Notes: generated from the letters alone by a model not told the origin. 64,000 bases of DNA from JANMES01 sp038229715 (GCA_038229715.1 JBBROD010000005.1:1-64000); one strand, 5' to 3'. Numbered from the stretch's first letter, positions 1 to 8,972 are shown. Numbers and translations are program-made.

Positions 1-498
1 GACACGGTCAAGCATTGAATCAAAATGAGGTTCCCAGGAACGAACGGTAGACGCATCCATGCGATACACTCCATCCCGACCCAACTCCGGGCCGACAGAG
101 AGTTATCGGCAAAACCAGCCGATGCGCTACTGTAGTATTAGGGCGTGCGAAAATCCAAGTTTCTGCCGGCTCGCGACGTTACTACTTAGAGCGACGCGGC
201 TTTTGTCAGAGCGTAGTAATGACCGTTTGTCGTCACAAGCGACGACTTTTTAACCGGGTTCAAGCGATCTTCAGTAACCGGGAGAACGTTGACCTAACTA
301 TGATCATTCCAAAGCGAACATTATTGGACGTAAGTCTTTTCTTAACCACAACTAATGGTGGAGCGGCCGGTTGTCCGATTCAACCTGCAGACCGGACAAA
401 ATCATTTAGGATTTTGTTTGGCAATGTCCGATCAAGAAGGTAAGTTCGCTAAGTGTTAGGTTGTTGCTGAGTCGAGAGTCACAAGAAAGGATGTTCGC
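1..498. other. Gene-poor leader region
   Basis: No convincing gene is visible. The stretch is clearly less GC-rich than the genes that follow, and the short open frames in it lack a ribosome binding site and the strong third-position GC bias seen elsewhere. It could be the upstream region of a gene beyond the window or a decayed segment. No tRNA, long repeat or terminator was recognised. Confidence 0.5.
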
Positions 499-702
499 AT
501 GAGCACTGTATCTTCTGGTAGCGAAGGTTGGATGTGGCTGGCATTCCTGCGGCTGGCCGAGCCGCTGATCCGCCGGGTGGACGACGTGATCGCCGCCGAT
601 GCCGAAAACGCATCCCGCGCTCGGGTGCTGATCCCTTCCGTGAATGAGCCGGCGAACGCGATCGACTACGAAGACGCCGAGCGCTGGGACGGGCTCTCCT
701 AA
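499..702 (+). CDS. Small hypothetical protein, 67 aa
   Basis: The ATG is preceded by an AAAGGA-like ribosome binding site about 8 bases upstream, and the frame shows the high third-position GC of real genes here. The product is acidic overall, with an amphipathic or weakly hydrophobic stretch near residues 11-25 (WMWLAFLRLAEPLIRRV) and no recognised domain. It lies alone on the plus strand, converging on sucD. The function is unknown. It could be a small peripheral membrane protein, or a chance frame, since it is short. Confidence 0.5.
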   Translation: MSTVSSGSEGWMWLAFLRLAEPLIRRVDDVIAADAENASRARVLIPSVNEPANAIDYEDAERWDGLS

Positions 703-715
703 GGGCCGAACTTCG

Positions 716-784
716 AGGACTGAAGACGGAGTGAAACCAATCGCCGGGCTTTCACTCAGTCCTCAGTCCTGGCCCCTCAGTCCT
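716..784. repeat. Inverted repeat after sucD stop
   Basis: Left arm 716-737 (AGGACTGA...AGTGAAA) pairs with right arm 750-770 (TTTCACT...TCAGTCCT). The AGTCCTCAGTCCT motif is also directly repeated up to the sucD stop codon. It sits between two convergent genes and could act as a transcript-end hairpin, but there is no clear U-tract. Confidence 0.6.
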
Positions 785-1685
785 ACTTGACCCCGAGGGC
801 TTTCGCCATTGCTTCGCCGAGCGTGGCGGGGCTTTCGGAGGTGGTCACGCCGGCGGCGGTGAGGGCTTTGTACTTCGCGTCGGCCGTGTCGTCACCGCCG
901 GAGATGATAGCGCCAGCATGACCCATGCGCCGGCCCGGCGGGGCGGTTTTGCCGGCGATGAAGGCGACCACCGGCTTCTTGATCTTCGCCTTGATGTGGT
1001 TGGCCGCATCGATCTCGTCCGATCCGCCGATCTCGCCGATCAGGATAATGCCGTCGGTGTCCGAGTCGGCGTTAAAAAGGTCGAGCAATTCGATGTAATT
1101 CAGGCCTTTGACCGGATCGCCGCCAATACCCACACACGTCGTCTGGCCGATCCCGCGGGTGCTGCACTGCCACACCGCTTCGTACGTCAGCGTGCCCGAT
1201 CGGCTGATGATGCCGACCTTTTTGCCGCTCTTGGATTCTTTGGCAGGCGTGTGGATGTACCCCGGCATGATGCCGATTTTGCACTCGCCCGGCGTTATCA
1301 CGCCCGGGCAGTTCGGCCCGATCAGGTGAACGCCCGGCTTTTCCTTAAGAAACGCCTTGGCTTTGACCATATCGAGAACCGGGATGCCTTCGGTAATCGC
1401 GCAAATCACGCCGATACTCGCATCCGCCGCTTCCATGATCGCATCGGCCGCGAACGGGGGGGGAACGAAGATCATCGTCGCGTTCGCGCCGGTAGAGGCG
1501 ACCGCCTGGGCGACGGTATCAAAAATCGGCAGGCCGTTGGCGTCTTTAGTGCCGCCCTTGCCCGGCGTGACTCCGCCGACCATCTTGGTTCCATATTCCA
1601 GACACTGCTTGGTATGAAACGCACCGGCCGAACCGGTAATCCCCTGACAGATGACTTTTGTATTTTTGTTGACGAGAATGCTCAT
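783..1685 (-). CDS. sucD: Succinyl-CoA ligase (ADP-forming) subunit alpha
   Basis: This is the alpha subunit of succinyl-CoA synthetase, which interconverts succinyl-CoA and succinate with substrate-level NTP formation in the TCA cycle. The 300-residue length fits the family. The N-terminal CoA-binding Rossmann part (VICQGITGSAGAFHTKQC), the GPNCPGVITPGECKIGIMPG segment and the phospho-histidine loop RRMGHAGAI (His256) are all present. The beta subunit gene (sucC), usually adjacent, is not next to it: the upstream neighbour is a divergent gene 73 bases away and the downstream neighbour is convergent. sucC must therefore lie elsewhere. Identification is secure. Confidence 0.96.
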   Translation of the reverse strand: MSILVNKNTKVICQGITGSAGAFHTKQCLEYGTKMVGGVTPGKGGTKDANGLPIFDTVAQAVASTGANATMIFVPPPFAADAIMEAADASIGVICAITEGIPVLDMVKAKAFLKEKPGVHLIGPNCPGVITPGECKIGIMPGYIHTPAKESKSGKKVGIISRSGTLTYEAVWQCSTRGIGQTTCVGIGGDPVKGLNYIELLDLFNADSDTDGIILIGEIGGSDEIDAANHIKAKIKKPVVAFIAGKTAPPGRRMGHAGAIISGGDDTADAKYKALTAAGVTTSESPATLGEAMAKALGVK

Positions 1686-1758
1686 AAGTCGTCAGAGGGT
1701 AAAGGGAGCGGCAAGAAGGGGCAAGACCCCGCATCGGGTGTTTCAGCCGACTGACCAA

Positions 1759-2466
1759 ATGAATACCGAAGCACACTTGGCCCTCGGTTGGATGCTCGCC
1801 CATGCCGGCGGAGCCGAATCCCGCCGATTCCGCCAACTGGTGGTCTTTTCTGCCCTCGCCAGCGACTTGGACGTGCTCACCATGATCGGCGGGGTTCAAG
1901 CCTACGCGAGCTATCATCACGCGATCGGCCACAATGTGTTTTTCTCCGTGATGATCAGCGGAATCTGCGTCCTGCTATCTCGCCATAAACCGTGGAAAAT
2001 AGTCGTGTTCTCGCAACTGGGGTTTTATTCGCACTATTTCGGCGATTACTTCTTCACGCGATTCCCGCTGCAATACTTCTGGCCGGTCTCGTACCGGGCA
2101 TTTATTTACAGCTACCGCATTGGGTTGGATCACCCGATCAACCTGGCGTTTGGGTACGCTTCGTTCCTGATCCTGATCGTTATGGCGATGAAGTTCAAAC
2201 GAACGCCGATTGAGCTGTTTTCGATAGCACTGGATCAACGGATCATCAACCTGTTCCGCCGGCGATCGCTGATCTGCCACCAATGCGGCCGCGGCGCCAG
2301 CGAAACTTGCCGCCGCTGCGATCGGCCGGTGTGTATCCGGCACGGAAAAATCACCCGGCGGTTCATGGTGACGTGCCTAGAATGTTCTATTCGACCGCAG
2401 GCGAACGAATCGACCTCGCCGGCAGACGACAAATCGCAATACCAACCCAACAGGGGAGAATCTTGA
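1759..2466 (+). CDS. YdjM-like membrane-bound metal-dependent hydrolase with C-terminal Cys cluster
   Basis: The start is taken at ATG 1759, where homology-like sequence begins (MNTEAHLALGWMLAH); the longer frame from 1651 would overlap sucD antisense. The protein of about 235 residues has the spaced Asp/His pattern of the YdjM/LexA-regulated inner-membrane hydrolase family: SDLD near 34-37, YHHAIGHN near 51-58 and SHYFGDYF near 90-97, with hydrophobic segments between. Its unusual feature is a C-terminal tail with CHQC, CRRC and CLEC pairs and an added Cys/His, which looks like a zinc ribbon or B-box-like metal site. The substrate is unknown. It is divergent from sucD. Confidence 0.7.
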   Translation: MNTEAHLALGWMLAHAGGAESRRFRQLVVFSALASDLDVLTMIGGVQAYASYHHAIGHNVFFSVMISGICVLLSRHKPWKIVVFSQLGFYSHYFGDYFFTRFPLQYFWPVSYRAFIYSYRIGLDHPINLAFGYASFLILIVMAMKFKRTPIELFSIALDQRIINLFRRRSLICHQCGRGASETCRRCDRPVCIRHGKITRRFMVTCLECSIRPQANESTSPADDKSQYQPNRGES

Positions 2467-2475
2467 TTATTCCTC

Positions 2476-2504
2476 TTTACACTAATCGTTTTAACAACTA
2501 CATT
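2476..2504 (+). promoter_or_regulatory. Candidate sigma70 promoter of yceI-like gene
   Basis: TTTACA at 2476-2481 and TACATT at 2499-2504 are separated by 17 bases, in an AT-rich pocket about 60 bases before the YceI start at 2567. The position and spacing fit a housekeeping promoter. The match is by eye only. Confidence 0.35.
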
Positions 2505-2566
2505 TCCGCCGCACGGTCGATGGATCGTTCCGTCGCCGCACGGGGTTTTCTCTCGGAGGTTTTCTG

Positions 2567-3130
2567 ATGAAGAAGCAATCACGGTTCATGGCGTTCATTC
2601 TTGCTACGGCTCTCTCGGGCATCTCAGCAGTGTCGGCGTTCGCGGACACGTTTCAGATCGATCCGGCTCACTCCAGTGTCGTCTTCAAGATCAAGCACGC
2701 CAACGTCAGCTACGTCTACGGCCGGTTCAACACGGTGGCGGGCTCGTTCACGCTCGACGGTGACAAGAGTAGCGTGGAAGCCGTCGCTCCGATCGCCAGC
2801 GTTGACACCAACAACGCCAAGCGCGACGAACACATCAAAGGGCCGGACTTTTTCAACGCCAAGCAGTTCGCGGAAGTCTCTTTCAAAAGCACCAAGTTAG
2901 AAGAAAAAGACGGCAAGCTGTCCGTCACCGGCGACCTTTTGCTGCACGGCGTGACCAAGTCGATCACCATCATGATGGAAAAGATGGGCCCGGGCCCGAT
3001 GATGGGCAAGACCGTGGCCGGCCTGAGTGGCGAGGTCACGATCAAGCGCTCGGAGTTCGGAATGGATAAGATGCTTGCGAACATCGGCGATGAAGTGACG
3101 CTGTACATCTCGCTCGAAGGCGCCAAGTAG
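2567..3130 (+). CDS. YceI family periplasmic lipid-binding protein
   Basis: The 187-residue protein opens with a signal peptide ending in AVSAFA before DTFQIDPAHSSVVFKIKH, the classic start of the YceI lipocalin-like fold. The conserved core continues with VYGRFNTVAGSF and LLHGVTKSI. YceI proteins are periplasmic beta-barrels that bind isoprenoid or fatty-acid-type lipids. The start is supported by a GGAGG ribosome binding site about 10 bases upstream and a candidate promoter at 2476-2504. A strong hairpin terminator follows at 3161, so it is probably transcribed alone. The ligand cannot be read from the sequence. Confidence 0.93.
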   Translation: MKKQSRFMAFILATALSGISAVSAFADTFQIDPAHSSVVFKIKHANVSYVYGRFNTVAGSFTLDGDKSSVEAVAPIASVDTNNAKRDEHIKGPDFFNAKQFAEVSFKSTKLEEKDGKLSVTGDLLLHGVTKSITIMMEKMGPGPMMGKTVAGLSGEVTIKRSEFGMDKMLANIGDEVTLYISLEGAK

Positions 3131-3160
3131 TAAATTCGCCGGCCGCGCATCGCGACAACA

Positions 3161-3200
3161 AATGCCCTTCGATCCTCACGTGTCGAAGGGCATTTTCTTT
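3161..3200 (+). terminator. Rho-independent terminator after yceI
   Basis: A perfect 12-bp stem, AATGCCCTTCGA at 3161-3172 and its complement at 3183-3194, closes a 10-base loop and is followed by a T-rich run. It ends 15 bases before the next start at 3215. Confidence 0.88.
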
Positions 3201-3214
3201 TCCTGGGATTCACC

Positions 3215-4111
3215 ATGATCACGCCGCACCAGATCCTCTACAGCGTCGTCCTGCCCGCCGCAATTTCCCTGGTGCTGATGCTGATCGCAACAAGGCCGTG
3301 GAGTGCCGCATCGCTGCGGGGGTATTGGGCGGGGCCGATCGCGATCGGCGTGAGCTTTTCGATTGGCCTGCTCGGGCTGCAGACTCGGCCGGCACTTCCG
3401 CCGGCGTCGGCGGAGGATTGGTTGTTCCACGTCGGCTGGATGATCGCAATCGTCGGCGTGCTGACGGCCGTCATCCGGCTGCCCGTGATGGTTCGCGCGA
3501 TCGTCACCGCCGTCGCATCGGCGGCGGTGTTATATCTGGTTCTGAAACCTCTCACCGTCGGCAGCACCTTCACGCCGGCGACGTGGACGACGAAAGAGGC
3601 TGCGACCTACATCGGCGCCGCCGCGCTGGCGATGACCTTCGCGTTCGTACTCTTCGAGATCGCCAGCGAGCGGTGGAAAGACGCCGTCGTCCCGCTGCTG
3701 ATGACCGAGACGGCTGCCGCGCTCGGTCTGTATATACTGTTCAACGGCTCCACAACCTACGGCCAGCGGGGGGGCATCCTCGCCGCTGCGGTCGGGCCGG
3801 TGGTGGTAATCGCGCTGACTTGGAAAAAGACCTCGCTGGCCCGCGGGGGCGTGTTGGCGTTTGTCGTTCTCGTCGGCGGATTGCTCGCGACTTTCTACGC
3901 GTATCCTGACAAGGTGGTCCTCTACCGCCTGCTGCTGATCGCCGCCGCGCCGGTCGTGGGATTGATCCCGGCGATCACGCCGCTCAAAGGTTGGAAGCGG
4001 CTAGCCGCCTGTGCCCTATTGGCCGCGATCCCGCTGGGCTTGGCCGTCGTGCCGGCGGGGATTCAGTTTGCTCATGACTTGAATGCGCCCAAAGAGGGCG
4101 CTAGTTACTGA
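3215..4111 (+). CDS. Polytopic membrane protein, unknown function
   Basis: This is a 298-residue, almost entirely hydrophobic protein with roughly eight to ten predicted membrane segments separated by short loops with few charges. No catalytic motif or family signature was recognised. The ATG at 3215 follows GGGATTCACC, a modest ribosome binding site, directly after the terminator of the YceI gene. It appears to be a monocistronic inner-membrane protein. It may be a transporter-like or scaffold protein, but nothing in the sequence decides this. Confidence 0.8.
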   Translation: MITPHQILYSVVLPAAISLVLMLIATRPWSAASLRGYWAGPIAIGVSFSIGLLGLQTRPALPPASAEDWLFHVGWMIAIVGVLTAVIRLPVMVRAIVTAVASAAVLYLVLKPLTVGSTFTPATWTTKEAATYIGAAALAMTFAFVLFEIASERWKDAVVPLLMTETAAALGLYILFNGSTTYGQRGGILAAAVGPVVVIALTWKKTSLARGGVLAFVVLVGGLLATFYAYPDKVVLYRLLLIAAAPVVGLIPAITPLKGWKRLAACALLAAIPLGLAVVPAGIQFAHDLNAPKEGASY

Positions 4112-4125
4112 ATCGAATGCAGAGA

Positions 4126-4266
4126 TTTACCACAGAGCAAGCACAGAGATAACACAGAGATCACAGAGGAGAAAAAGAGTAAGTCATTCATACTATCATT
4201 GAGTTGCAAATTGCTTTCGCTGTATCACTCTTCTCTCTGTGTTCTCTGTGCCTGCTCTGTGGTAAA
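4126..4266. repeat. Paired inverted repeat, ACAGAG family
   Basis: The left arm at 4126-4180 is built of CACAGAG units spaced about 11 bases apart. It pairs imperfectly with the right arm at 4226-4266 (CTCTGTG units), leaving a loop of about 45 bases. It fills the gap between two convergent genes and ends 1 base before the FHA gene stop. Similar multi-unit hairpins recur at 29574, 39010, 45032 and 51188. Confidence 0.85.
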
Positions 4267-4267
4267 T

Positions 4268-4939
4268 TCACGCGACCTTCCGTTTACTGCTCAATCGCGA
4301 TCGTAGTGATCGCAACCACCCACTCAGCCAGCTTCCCGATCCGCTGCCGACGGTGATGCTCGATTGGTCCTTCGTCGGCTCTTCCGCGACGATCGGCTTG
4401 GCCGGTCCGCGAGTAAACGGCAGGCCGAACGGGCGGACCAGCGGCACGCCGGGAATGGGAGTGAGGCAAATGTGGTTGGGCACGATCGGCTGATCGGTCA
4501 CGCGCGTGTTTTTCGCAGCGCGTGTAGTGTGCGCAATGGCGTCGACCAGCTTTTCCATCGGCTTCATGTGGGTATGGAACATCGCCTCTTCCGGTGTGTC
4601 AGGGCGTTTGGCTTTGATCGCACCGCTATTATAGGTAAGGCCCGCATCGCCGATGCGGATGTGGTCATTCTCACCGAGCACCTGCATCTCAATTTTGTGC
4701 CCGTTGACGTAAACGCCGTTGCGGCTTTTGAGGTCTATCACGCGCCAGCCGTCCGTGCCATCGGCTTCGATTCGACAGTGATTGCGGGACAAGGCCGGAT
4801 CATTGATCCAGACATCCACCCCCACTTGACGCCCGACCGTGATCGCGCGCGTCAACGGCTCGCGATACACTTCCTTCCCGCGCCAGTTGACGATGAGATA
4901 AGCCACCTTCAAAACGTCGGCCGATTCGCAGGGGTCCAT
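4268..4939 (-). CDS. FHA domain protein
   Basis: The 223-residue cytoplasmic protein has an N-terminal forkhead-associated domain at about residues 12-105. The phosphothreonine-binding landmarks are visible: GR at 36-37, SRNHCRIE at 51-58 and SRNGVYVNG at 72-80. FHA domains recognise phosphothreonine on partner proteins and typically act downstream of Ser/Thr kinases. The C-terminal half is rich in Pro and Ser, ends in a basic RSRLSSKRK tail, and has no recognised fold. No kinase is adjacent. The ATG at 4939 is the only good start. Confidence 0.9.
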   Translation of the reverse strand: MDPCESADVLKVAYLIVNWRGKEVYREPLTRAITVGRQVGVDVWINDPALSRNHCRIEADGTDGWRVIDLKSRNGVYVNGHKIEMQVLGENDHIRIGDAGLTYNSGAIKAKRPDTPEEAMFHTHMKPMEKLVDAIAHTTRAAKNTRVTDQPIVPNHICLTPIPGVPLVRPFGLPFTRGPAKPIVAEEPTKDQSSITVGSGSGSWLSGWLRSLRSRLSSKRKVA

Positions 4940-5013
4940 GAGTTGCTCCGTGGAGCAAACCCAGCAAATCTCCCCCTGATGTAAGGATTATAGCGGCTGA
5001 GCCGGATGCCTAC

Positions 5014-5227
5014 GCGGAAAAGCACCGGGCAATGGGATCGAGCGGTGAGCAATATGATGTACCGTGCAGGCTCTCAAATCGTCATCCTGAGGTACGCCGA
5101 AGGATCTAGAATTGCGAGAGGTTTTCGACGTTCGAGATCCTTCGGATTACCTCAGGATGACGACAAACGATCATTCTCACGCTACGACAAAAGGCGCGTT
5201 CCTCTAAGCGGAAAAGCACCGGGCAAT
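5014..5227. repeat. 20-bp direct repeats flanking a palindromic element
   Basis: GCGGAAAAGCACCGGGCAAT occurs at 5014-5033 and again at 5208-5227, bracketing the inverted repeat at 5079-5163. The whole 4940-5299 gap between the FHA gene and serA holds these repeats and no gene. A motif near 5184-5200 (ACGACAAAAGGCGCGTT) recurs with changes at about 8934-8953 and, inverted, near 11397-11415. Confidence 0.75.
5079..5163. repeat. Palindromic element, GTCATCCTGAGGTAC family, copy 1
   Basis: Arms TCGTCATCCTGAGGTA (from 5079) and TACCTCAGGATGACGA (to 5163, with one change) also carry internal GAAGGATCT/AGATCCTTC pairing. The same family occurs at 32461-32581, 36617-36700 and 58794-58929. Confidence 0.85.
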
Positions 5228-5299
5228 AGTTTAGCTTGGCGTTCTCTGCCATCAGCCCATCGGCCGTTGCCTGTAGTTGCGTTTCGATTTCGGAAGTCC

Positions 5300-6934
5300 T
5301 TACGCCGTTCGCGGCGGCAGGACCAGCGATTTCACGCGGACGATGTTCGCCTTGGCCCGCAGGTTTTCCAGCAGCGATTCCGGCGGGGTGCTGTCGGTCT
5401 TGATCACCATGAACGCCGTGGCGCTGCCGTCCTTTTCAATATGCCTGCTGATGACCATGTCGGCGATGTTCACCTTCGCGTCGCCGAACGCCGTGCCGAC
5501 AAAACCGATCACGCCCGGCGTGTCCTTGTTCTCGATCAGCACCATGTTGCCTTCCGGGATCATGTCCATCGCGTAATCATCGACGCGCAGCACGCGCGGC
5601 AACCCGTCGGCGTACACCGTGCCGAGGATGCGGTGGCTTTCGCCGTTGGGGCCTTCCACGCGAATGCCGACGATGTCGCCAACCAGCCCGGCCGGCGGGG
5701 CCGGTTCGTGGATCTGCGCGATCGCAATCCCACGCTGGCGCGCCAAATGCTCGACGTTGATCACGTTCACCGGCGTATCCAGGTGCGGCTGAAGCAGCTC
5801 CACCGTCGCCAACCGCGAGAGCGTGTTCATCAGCTTCGGCACGCGCGTGCCAGATGCGCGGAGCGTAATCGTTTTGTATCCCCCCTCGCACACCCCGGCC
5901 AGCAGCCGACCGATCCGGCTGGCTAGCTTGGCGAACGGCGCTTCGTCGGCGGGAAGATCGAGCTTCACCCCGCCGGCGTTGACCGCGCCGCGGATCTCGC
6001 CGTTCTGCAGATACGCCACGATCGCCTTGCACGCATCAACACTGACGGCGGTCTGCGCTTCATCCGTGCTGGCGCCCAGGTGCGGCGTGAGCACGACATT
6101 CTCCAGCCCGAACAGCGGATGATCCTTGGCCGGCGGTTCGGTGGCGAACACGTCGAGCGCAGCGCCGGCCACCTTCTTCTCCCTGATCGCGTCGGCCAGC
6201 GCGAACTCGTCCACCACTTCGCCGCGACTGTCGTTAACGACCAGCAGGTTCGGGCGGCACTTGGTCATCAGGCGTTCGCGATTGAGCAGGTGCTTGGTGG
6301 CGTCGCCGCCGGGCACGTGGAAGGTGATGACGTCGATCAGGCTGAGGAACTCGTCGAAGTCGCGGACGATTTTCACTTTGCCGTCGAGAGCGGTTTGCCC
6401 GCTAAAGAACGGATCGAACCCTACAACGCTCATCTCCATCGCCAGCGTCCGCGTGGCCACAGTGCGCCCGATGCGACCTAAACCCACCACGCCGAGCGTC
6501 TTACCCGCCAGCTGCGTGCCCTGATAGATGCTCCGCTTCTTCCATTCCAGCTTCCCGGAGCGCAGCCCGTCATTGGCGGCGGGGATTTTGCGGGCCAAAG
6601 CGAACATCAACGCCAGCGCGTGCTCTGCGGTGGAAAGCGTCGACGCCTCGGCGGTGTTCATCACCAAAATGCCCTTGGCGGTGGCGGCTTCCAGGTCAAT
6701 ATTGTCGACGCCTACGCCCGCCCGGGCGATGGCTTTGAGTTTGCCCGGGTTCTGCAGCGCTTTAGAGATGGCGGACTTCTTGGGGGCCGACCGGGCGATC
6801 ATCGCGTCGTACTCCCCGGCGACGGCGGCCAGCCCGTCGTCATCCAGCCCGACTTTGACATCAAACGCAATCCCGGCTGATTTGAGGTAATCGAGCCCCT
6901 CTTCCGCCAATTTGTCCGCCACGAGAATTTTCAT
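5300..6934 (-). CDS. serA: D-3-phosphoglycerate dehydrogenase
   Basis: SerA oxidises 3-phosphoglycerate to 3-phosphohydroxypyruvate with NAD, the first step of serine synthesis. The protein is 544 residues from ATG 6934, the long type with substrate, NAD, ASB and C-terminal ACT domains. Visible motifs are the Rossmann loop VVGLGRIGRTVA, the catalytic Arg in NDSRGEVVDE, Glu in VFATEPP and His in LTPHLGAST. The ACT domain begins near MVLIENKDTPGVIGFVG and implies allosteric control. The start at 6934 was chosen over the upstream TTG because an AGGAAAA site precedes it. It stands alone, with repeats on both sides. Confidence 0.95.
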   Translation of the reverse strand: MKILVADKLAEEGLDYLKSAGIAFDVKVGLDDDGLAAVAGEYDAMIARSAPKKSAISKALQNPGKLKAIARAGVGVDNIDLEAATAKGILVMNTAEASTLSTAEHALALMFALARKIPAANDGLRSGKLEWKKRSIYQGTQLAGKTLGVVGLGRIGRTVATRTLAMEMSVVGFDPFFSGQTALDGKVKIVRDFDEFLSLIDVITFHVPGGDATKHLLNRERLMTKCRPNLLVVNDSRGEVVDEFALADAIREKKVAGAALDVFATEPPAKDHPLFGLENVVLTPHLGASTDEAQTAVSVDACKAIVAYLQNGEIRGAVNAGGVKLDLPADEAPFAKLASRIGRLLAGVCEGGYKTITLRASGTRVPKLMNTLSRLATVELLQPHLDTPVNVINVEHLARQRGIAIAQIHEPAPPAGLVGDIVGIRVEGPNGESHRILGTVYADGLPRVLRVDDYAMDMIPEGNMVLIENKDTPGVIGFVGTAFGDAKVNIADMVISRHIEKDGSATAFMVIKTDSTPPESLLENLRAKANIVRVKSLVLPPRTA

Positions 6935-7051
6935 TGTTTTTCCTGTCTTTCCCAATTGAGCCGAGCATCGTAAGGACGCATGGGTTTGATTTCAAACCTC
7001 GCCCCGCAAGGACTCTTTCCCGACACAGGTTTTTCAATCGGTTCAATTTCG

Positions 7052-7082
7052 CGTGTCGCGGGCCCTCGCAGAGGGCCGTTTT
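7052..7082. repeat. Solo half of a palindromic element
   Basis: CGTGTCGCGGGCC...AGGGCCGTTTT is itself palindromic and closely resembles the left arm of the paired element at 24922-25000. No partner arm is seen nearby, so this is a single half-element upstream of the YHYH gene. Confidence 0.65.
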
Positions 7083-7189
7083 CCGTCAGCCGCGCGGCGA
7101 TGGAGGTAGCCACTTCTTAAAGCATGACACTAAACCGATCAGATCGGAGTTACACAGATATCCAGCGGTGGTTATTCTATGGAGGTTCG

Positions 7190-8830
7190 ATGAAAGTTTG
7201 GTTCGCTGCTTTGTGTCTATTGGCAAGTCTGATCGCGTCAGCCCGAGCGGGTGACGACAACTTGATTCCCCAGGGCAACATGGAGCAGCGCGACGGCAAC
7301 CAGCCGGTGGGAATGCAACTGACCGGGGCGGCGGAATATCGATCCCTCGGCGAACGGCGGGATAACGCCTCCAATGGCGTGGCGCTGACCTCGACTAAGC
7401 TGGCGGGGGAAATCACCGCGACCGTCACGCCGATCGACCCCAAGGCTGGCAAGTGGTTCCGGTTCACCTTTCGCGGACTGCCGCAGCAGAATTTCGCGGT
7501 GAAGGACGACGACCTGTACATCAAAGTCGCGTTCTATGGAGGTCAAGGGGGCGATCACGGCAAAACCTCCTACGACTACAAAGAGAAAAAGATATACGAC
7601 CAGATCGAGCAGGCCCGCAAGGATTTAGCGTCCAACGGGCTGCGCAAAGTCCGCGGGGCGGAGGCCTGGCAGACGTATCAACTGGATTTCATGCTGCCGT
7701 TCCCGCAAGTGGATACGGTGAAGATCAGCGTCGGTTTCGGCCACGGGTCGGCGGAGAAAACCAGCGAGGCGGCGTTCCTCGTCGATGAGTTCAGGCTCAT
7801 CCGCATCGCCGCACCGGCCGCGGCCGAGCAGGTGCCGCAGCAGCCGAGCGCGATCACGCCGCGCGGCAAGCTGCTGCCGATCGGCGGGCGCTGGTATTAC
7901 GACGCCGTCGACGGCGAAACCGCCGTCCCGAAAACCTTCACCACCGCCAATGCCGATCGGCTGATCTACAAAGACGCGGTGTATTCCACGCCCTTCGCCG
8001 GCAACACCAGCGCGACGCTGCGGCCGGGCTTCAAGCTACTTGATGCAAGTGTCGTGAAGCAGGAAAAGCAGTTGGCCGACAATGTCACGATCAGCTTCGA
8101 CGCGACCGCGATGATCGTCCACACGCACGGCTTTCCGAACCACCCAACCGGCGTGTTCCCCGAGCAGGGATTCGGCAACCCCAGTTACATCGGCGAGCAA
8201 AACAGCACGTACTATTTCCCGCTCGTTCCGAAAGAAAGCGCGAAGCAGACAGTGACCGACACCACCAATTCCAACCGCGCCTTACACATGGGCCCGATCG
8301 GGCTGGCGGTTAACGGCGTCGTCTTCTTCAACCCGTTCGACATGGGCAACACCGATGCGACCGATCTGATGGACCGCTGCTGCGGGCATCCGAACCAGAA
8401 CGATCAGTATCACTATCACAAATATCCTATTTGCATTAACTCGCCGTGGGCCGATGAAGGCAAAGCGCATTCGCCGCTGCTCGGCTGGGCGTTTGACGGC
8501 GTGCCCGTCTACGGGCCTTACGAAAGCACCGACGTGATGGCGAAGGACGTGAAAGGCGAGCACGCCTTGAACGGCTTGAACGCCCACTACGACGAACAGC
8601 GCGGCTGGCACTACCACGTCACGCCGGGCCGATTCCCGTACCTCATCGGCGGGTTCTGGGGCGTCGAAGAAACCCGCAACCGCCAACGCCCCGGCGGCGG
8701 CATGGGCGGCCCGGGAGGACCGAGCGGTCGGGGCGGACCGGACGGACAGCAAGGCGGCCCCGGCGGGCAAAACGGCGGACGCCGTCGCCCCCCGATGGGC
8801 CCGCCGCCTCCGCCGCAGGATCAACAGTAG
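7190..8830 (+). CDS. Secreted YHYH domain protein
   Basis: The start is ATG 7190, eight bases after a TGGAGG site; the earlier in-frame start at 7124 lacks one. The 546-residue product begins with a signal peptide ending in ASARA. An N-terminal beta-rich region of about 200 residues may be a carbohydrate-binding-like domain. The second half carries the family motif DQYHYHKYP and a later WHYHVTPGRFPYLIGGFWG, as in the YHYH protein domain found in secreted bacterial proteins of unknown role. The last 60 residues or so are Gly/Pro/Arg/Gln-rich low complexity (GGMGGPGGPSGRGG). Function is unknown; a metal-binding or surface role is a guess. Confidence 0.82.
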   Translation: MKVWFAALCLLASLIASARAGDDNLIPQGNMEQRDGNQPVGMQLTGAAEYRSLGERRDNASNGVALTSTKLAGEITATVTPIDPKAGKWFRFTFRGLPQQNFAVKDDDLYIKVAFYGGQGGDHGKTSYDYKEKKIYDQIEQARKDLASNGLRKVRGAEAWQTYQLDFMLPFPQVDTVKISVGFGHGSAEKTSEAAFLVDEFRLIRIAAPAAAEQVPQQPSAITPRGKLLPIGGRWYYDAVDGETAVPKTFTTANADRLIYKDAVYSTPFAGNTSATLRPGFKLLDASVVKQEKQLADNVTISFDATAMIVHTHGFPNHPTGVFPEQGFGNPSYIGEQNSTYYFPLVPKESAKQTVTDTTNSNRALHMGPIGLAVNGVVFFNPFDMGNTDATDLMDRCCGHPNQNDQYHYHKYPICINSPWADEGKAHSPLLGWAFDGVPVYGPYESTDVMAKDVKGEHALNGLNAHYDEQRGWHYHVTPGRFPYLIGGFWGVEETRNRQRPGGGMGGPGGPSGRGGPDGQQGGPGGQNGGRRRPPMGPPPPPQDQQ

Positions 8831-8972
8831 GCCAACACACCGCGAAGGCGCATTCGACGACTACGCGAGTGGGCGCGGCGATCGCTTGCGCCTTGCGGAG
8901 TAATCGGCGCGCCTGAACTGCATCACTGGCATCACGACAAGAGGCGCGTTGCTACAGCGCAAGGAATCGGCT

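Noticed and set aside
59..443. Two short open frames in the first 450 bases
   Set aside because: No ribosome site, poor codon bias and no recognisable product.
918..1754. Long open frame opposite sucD
   Set aside because: It is an antisense shadow of a conserved gene, rich in Arg/Asp/His with no domain, caused by high GC.
4126..4266. Regularly spaced short repeats resembling a CRISPR array
   Set aside because: The units are about 7 bases in an 11-base rhythm with no spacers of constant length, and they form one hairpin; no cas gene is in the window.
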